DNA from: Cellulophaga sp. BC115SP
Lineage (GTDB): Bacteria > Bacteroidota > Bacteroidia > Cytophagales > Spirosomataceae
Direction of reading: 5' to 3'
DNA: 64,000 nucleotides
NCBI RefSeq assembly: GCF_009905545.1
Contig: NZ_JAAALB010000010.1
Location: forward strand, 124,001-188,000
The position numbers were made by a program, and so were the translations under genes. Shown piece by piece: positions 62,435 through 64,000 of the stretch; position 1 is the stretch's first letter, and the number at the start of each line of letters is the position of its first letter. Under the pieces are notes generated by a model. The model was not told the DNA's origin and made no database searches. It saw only the letters and a list, made by a program, of their open reading frames with translations.

Positions 62435-64000
62435 ATGAAAAGTGAAGTGTGTATGTTAAATCGTCCTTTTTTCAAATTTATGTGCTTTGCCTTTTTTCTA
62501 ATCACGGGAATATATCAGGCAAGTGGACAAGATGTGGAATTGGGGATTGAATATGTGAAAGCTGGAGAATATGAAAAAGCAAAAAGCATTTTTCAGAAAT
62601 TGGCTAAAAATAAAGACATCGCTGGGAGTATTCATAAACCCTATCTTCAGACATTGTACAAATTGAAAGAAGTGGATGAAGCTGAAAAGTTTTTGAAAAA
62701 GCAAATCAAGTGGTCTGATGGAAATCCGTTTTATATACTCGATTATGCACATTTGTTGGAGGAACAGAAGAAAAAAGAGGAAGCAGATAAACTTTATAAT
62801 CAAATACTCGAAAAATGTAAAGTTACAGATGAGTTAACACTCAAAATGGTAAATGAATTGAGTACTTATCAACAGTATGATTGGGCTATTAACTTGATTG
62901 AGAAAAACAGGCTTTATTTTAAGGATATCAGCAAGTTTCCTCTTCAGGTAGGTAGATTGTACAAACTGGCTGGAAAACCTCAAGAAATGCTTGAGGAATA
63001 CCTAAATTTTGGACGTGATATAGAAAACCGAGAAATCCTTCAAGGAATGCTCCAAGATGAGCTTAGAGACGAAAACGATCAAGCGCTTTTAGAAAAGGTT
63101 TTGTATGCCAAAGTTCAGAAATTTCCAGAAGATCCCTATTTCAGCGAAATGTTGATTTGGCATCTCACTCAAAAGAAGGAATTCTTCAAAGCATTCGTCC
63201 AAGCACGGGCCTTAGACAAGCGATATAAGCGTGAAGGTGCCCAAGTAGCCGACTTAGGGTTTGTAGCGTATCAGAACAAAGATTTCAGTAGTGCAGGTAA
63301 GGTTTTTGAATATTTGGTCAAAGAGTATCCAAAGCAGCAAAATTATCCACTTTGGAGAAGAGTGTTGATAAACTCAAAAGAAGAGGTCATCAAAAACACT
63401 TACCCCGTGAATCAAAGTGATATTAGAATCTTGATTCAGGAATATACCAAACTTTTAAACGAATTGGGAATAAACCAAAGAACTCTTGAGGCGTTGCGAA
63501 GTAAAGGTCTTTTATATGGTTTTTACCTAAACGAAAAAGATACTGCCATAGCTGTGTTGGAAAGTGCTATAAAGTTATCCACAGGCAATAGGGAGTTTGT
63601 GGATAAGTGTAAATTAGACCTTGGTGATATTTATGTACTAAAGTCCGAACCATGGGAAGCTACCCTACTTTATTCACAAGTAGAAAAATCTGAAAAAGAT
63701 AGCCCAATGGGATACGAAGCCAAACTTCGAAATGCTAAATTGTCCTATTACAAAGGCGATTTTGAACTGGCAAAGGATGTGTTGGATATTCTCAAACAGG
63801 CTACCACTCGTGAAATTGCCAACGATGCCATGAATTTAAGCCTTCTTATTCAAGATAATACGGGTATTGATACTACCGACCAAGCTTTAAAAGACTATGC
63901 CAATGTAGAATTAATGCTTTTTCAACATAGAAATGAAGAAGCTATGGCTGAAATGAAAAGTATGGTGACCAAGCACAAAGGACATCCACTCGAAGACGAA
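62435..64000 (+). CDS. Secreted tetratricopeptide-repeat protein, partial (C-terminus outside window)
   Basis: The frame is open from the ATG at 62435 to the window end: 522 codons, no stop. A second ATG at 62453 (MLNRPFFKFMCFAFFLITG) gives a cleaner signal peptide ending near YQASGQ. The mature part shows TPR-type helix pairs (GIEYVKAGEYEKAKSIFQKLAK, 'LYKLKEVDEAEKFLKKQIK', 'FVAYQNKDFSSAGKVFEYLVKEYP', 'RNAKLSYYKGDFELAKDVLDIL'). The function is probably protein-protein interaction in the periplasm or outer membrane. An opposed pair of perfect DnaA boxes (63575, 63598) lies within the gene. Confidence 0.85.
   Translation, partial: MKSEVCMLNRPFFKFMCFAFFLITGIYQASGQDVELGIEYVKAGEYEKAKSIFQKLAKNKDIAGSIHKPYLQTLYKLKEVDEAEKFLKKQIKWSDGNPFYILDYAHLLEEQKKKEEADKLYNQILEKCKVTDELTLKMVNELSTYQQYDWAINLIEKNRLYFKDISKFPLQVGRLYKLAGKPQEMLEEYLNFGRDIENREILQGMLQDELRDENDQALLEKVLYAKVQKFPEDPYFSEMLIWHLTQKKEFFKAFVQARALDKRYKREGAQVADLGFVAYQNKDFSSAGKVFEYLVKEYPKQQNYPLWRRVLINSKEEVIKNTYPVNQSDIRILIQEYTKLLNELGINQRTLEALRSKGLLYGFYLNEKDTAIAVLESAIKLSTGNREFVDKCKLDLGDIYVLKSEPWEATLLYSQVEKSEKDSPMGYEAKLRNAKLSYYKGDFELAKDVLDILKQATTREIANDAMNLSLLIQDNTGIDTTDQALKDYANVELMLFQHRNEEAMAEMKSMVTKHKGHPLEDE
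63575..63606. other. Opposed pair of perfect DnaA boxes inside the TPR gene
   Basis: TTATCCACA at 63575-63583 and TGTGGATAA at 63598-63606 are convergent, 14 bases apart, about 1.4 kb from the main cluster. Confidence 0.7.

Noticed and set aside
62498-62803. 101-codon minus-strand frame
   Set aside because: It is antisense to the TPR gene, whose plus-strand frame stays open to the window end and has a signal peptide and TPR helices.
1-64000. CRISPR array, insertion sequence or prophage
   Set aside because: No regularly spaced direct repeats, transposase, integrase or phage structural genes were seen on either strand.

Overview
The window looks like a chromosomal segment of a low-GC Bacteroidota, most likely order Cytophagales. 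Supporting signs are a gliding/type IX secretion lipoprotein (GldJ), a DUF4175 protein, a Bacteroidota-type ECF sigma/anti-sigma pair, many SPII lipoproteins, OmpA/PD40 proteins, two secreted GH29 fucosidases, and promoters of the TTTG-N20-TANNTTTG type with few Shine-Dalgarno sequences. The genus cannot be fixed from the sequence alone (Flectobacillus/Arcicella-like is a guess). I see no insertion sequence, prophage, CRISPR array or rRNA operon.

Layout. 1-8.5 kb: a DUF2520 gene cut by the window edge, a tRNA-Gly/tRNA-Leu operon, a UbiA-family prenyltransferase, a large SF1 helicase, a glycosyltransferase with a coupled NAD(P)-binding protein, then rplU-rpmA. 9-18 kb: a thioredoxin-like protein, mazG, a GH29 fucosidase, uvrB, an ArsC/Spx-like protein, pdhA with a long structured leader, and recF. 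18-26 kb: an ECF sigma/anti-sigma/adhesin-like operon, a cupin, two DUF4136 lipoproteins, a DsbA-family protein, and an outer-membrane-protein/S41-protease pair. 26-38 kb: comB, gcvT, an M28 peptidase, mutL, nfu, a second GH29 fucosidase, recJ, lptB, recO and plsC. 38-50 kb: a TIGR01777 epimerase, a LOG protein, an OmpA/PD40 protein, mfd, gldJ, comF, a CMD-family protein, a small hypothetical gene and an SGNH-like lipoprotein. 50-64 kb: xth, a DUF4175 protein, an OmpA protein, ybeY, an AT-rich HNH gene, mnmG, a methyltransferase, an Ig-like lipoprotein, a DnaA-box-rich AT-rich intergenic region and a TPR protein cut by the window end.

How it hangs together. The content is mostly housekeeping, with an unusual number of DNA repair and recombination genes (uvrB, mfd, mutL, recF, recO, recJ, xth, an SF1 helicase). 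The most important non-genic signal is at 61.7-62.4 kb. Six perfect DnaA boxes lie within about 450 bases, followed by an A/T-only-like stretch and further boxes on both sides. mnmG and a parS-like palindrome lie 3-6 kb upstream. I read this as a candidate chromosomal replication origin. Other points of interest are a probable catalytically dead SGNH lipoprotein, a MutL with degraded endonuclease motifs, a structured pdhA leader with competing hairpins, paired TetR-type operators upstream of the TIGR01777 gene, and a composite family of intergenic palindromes.
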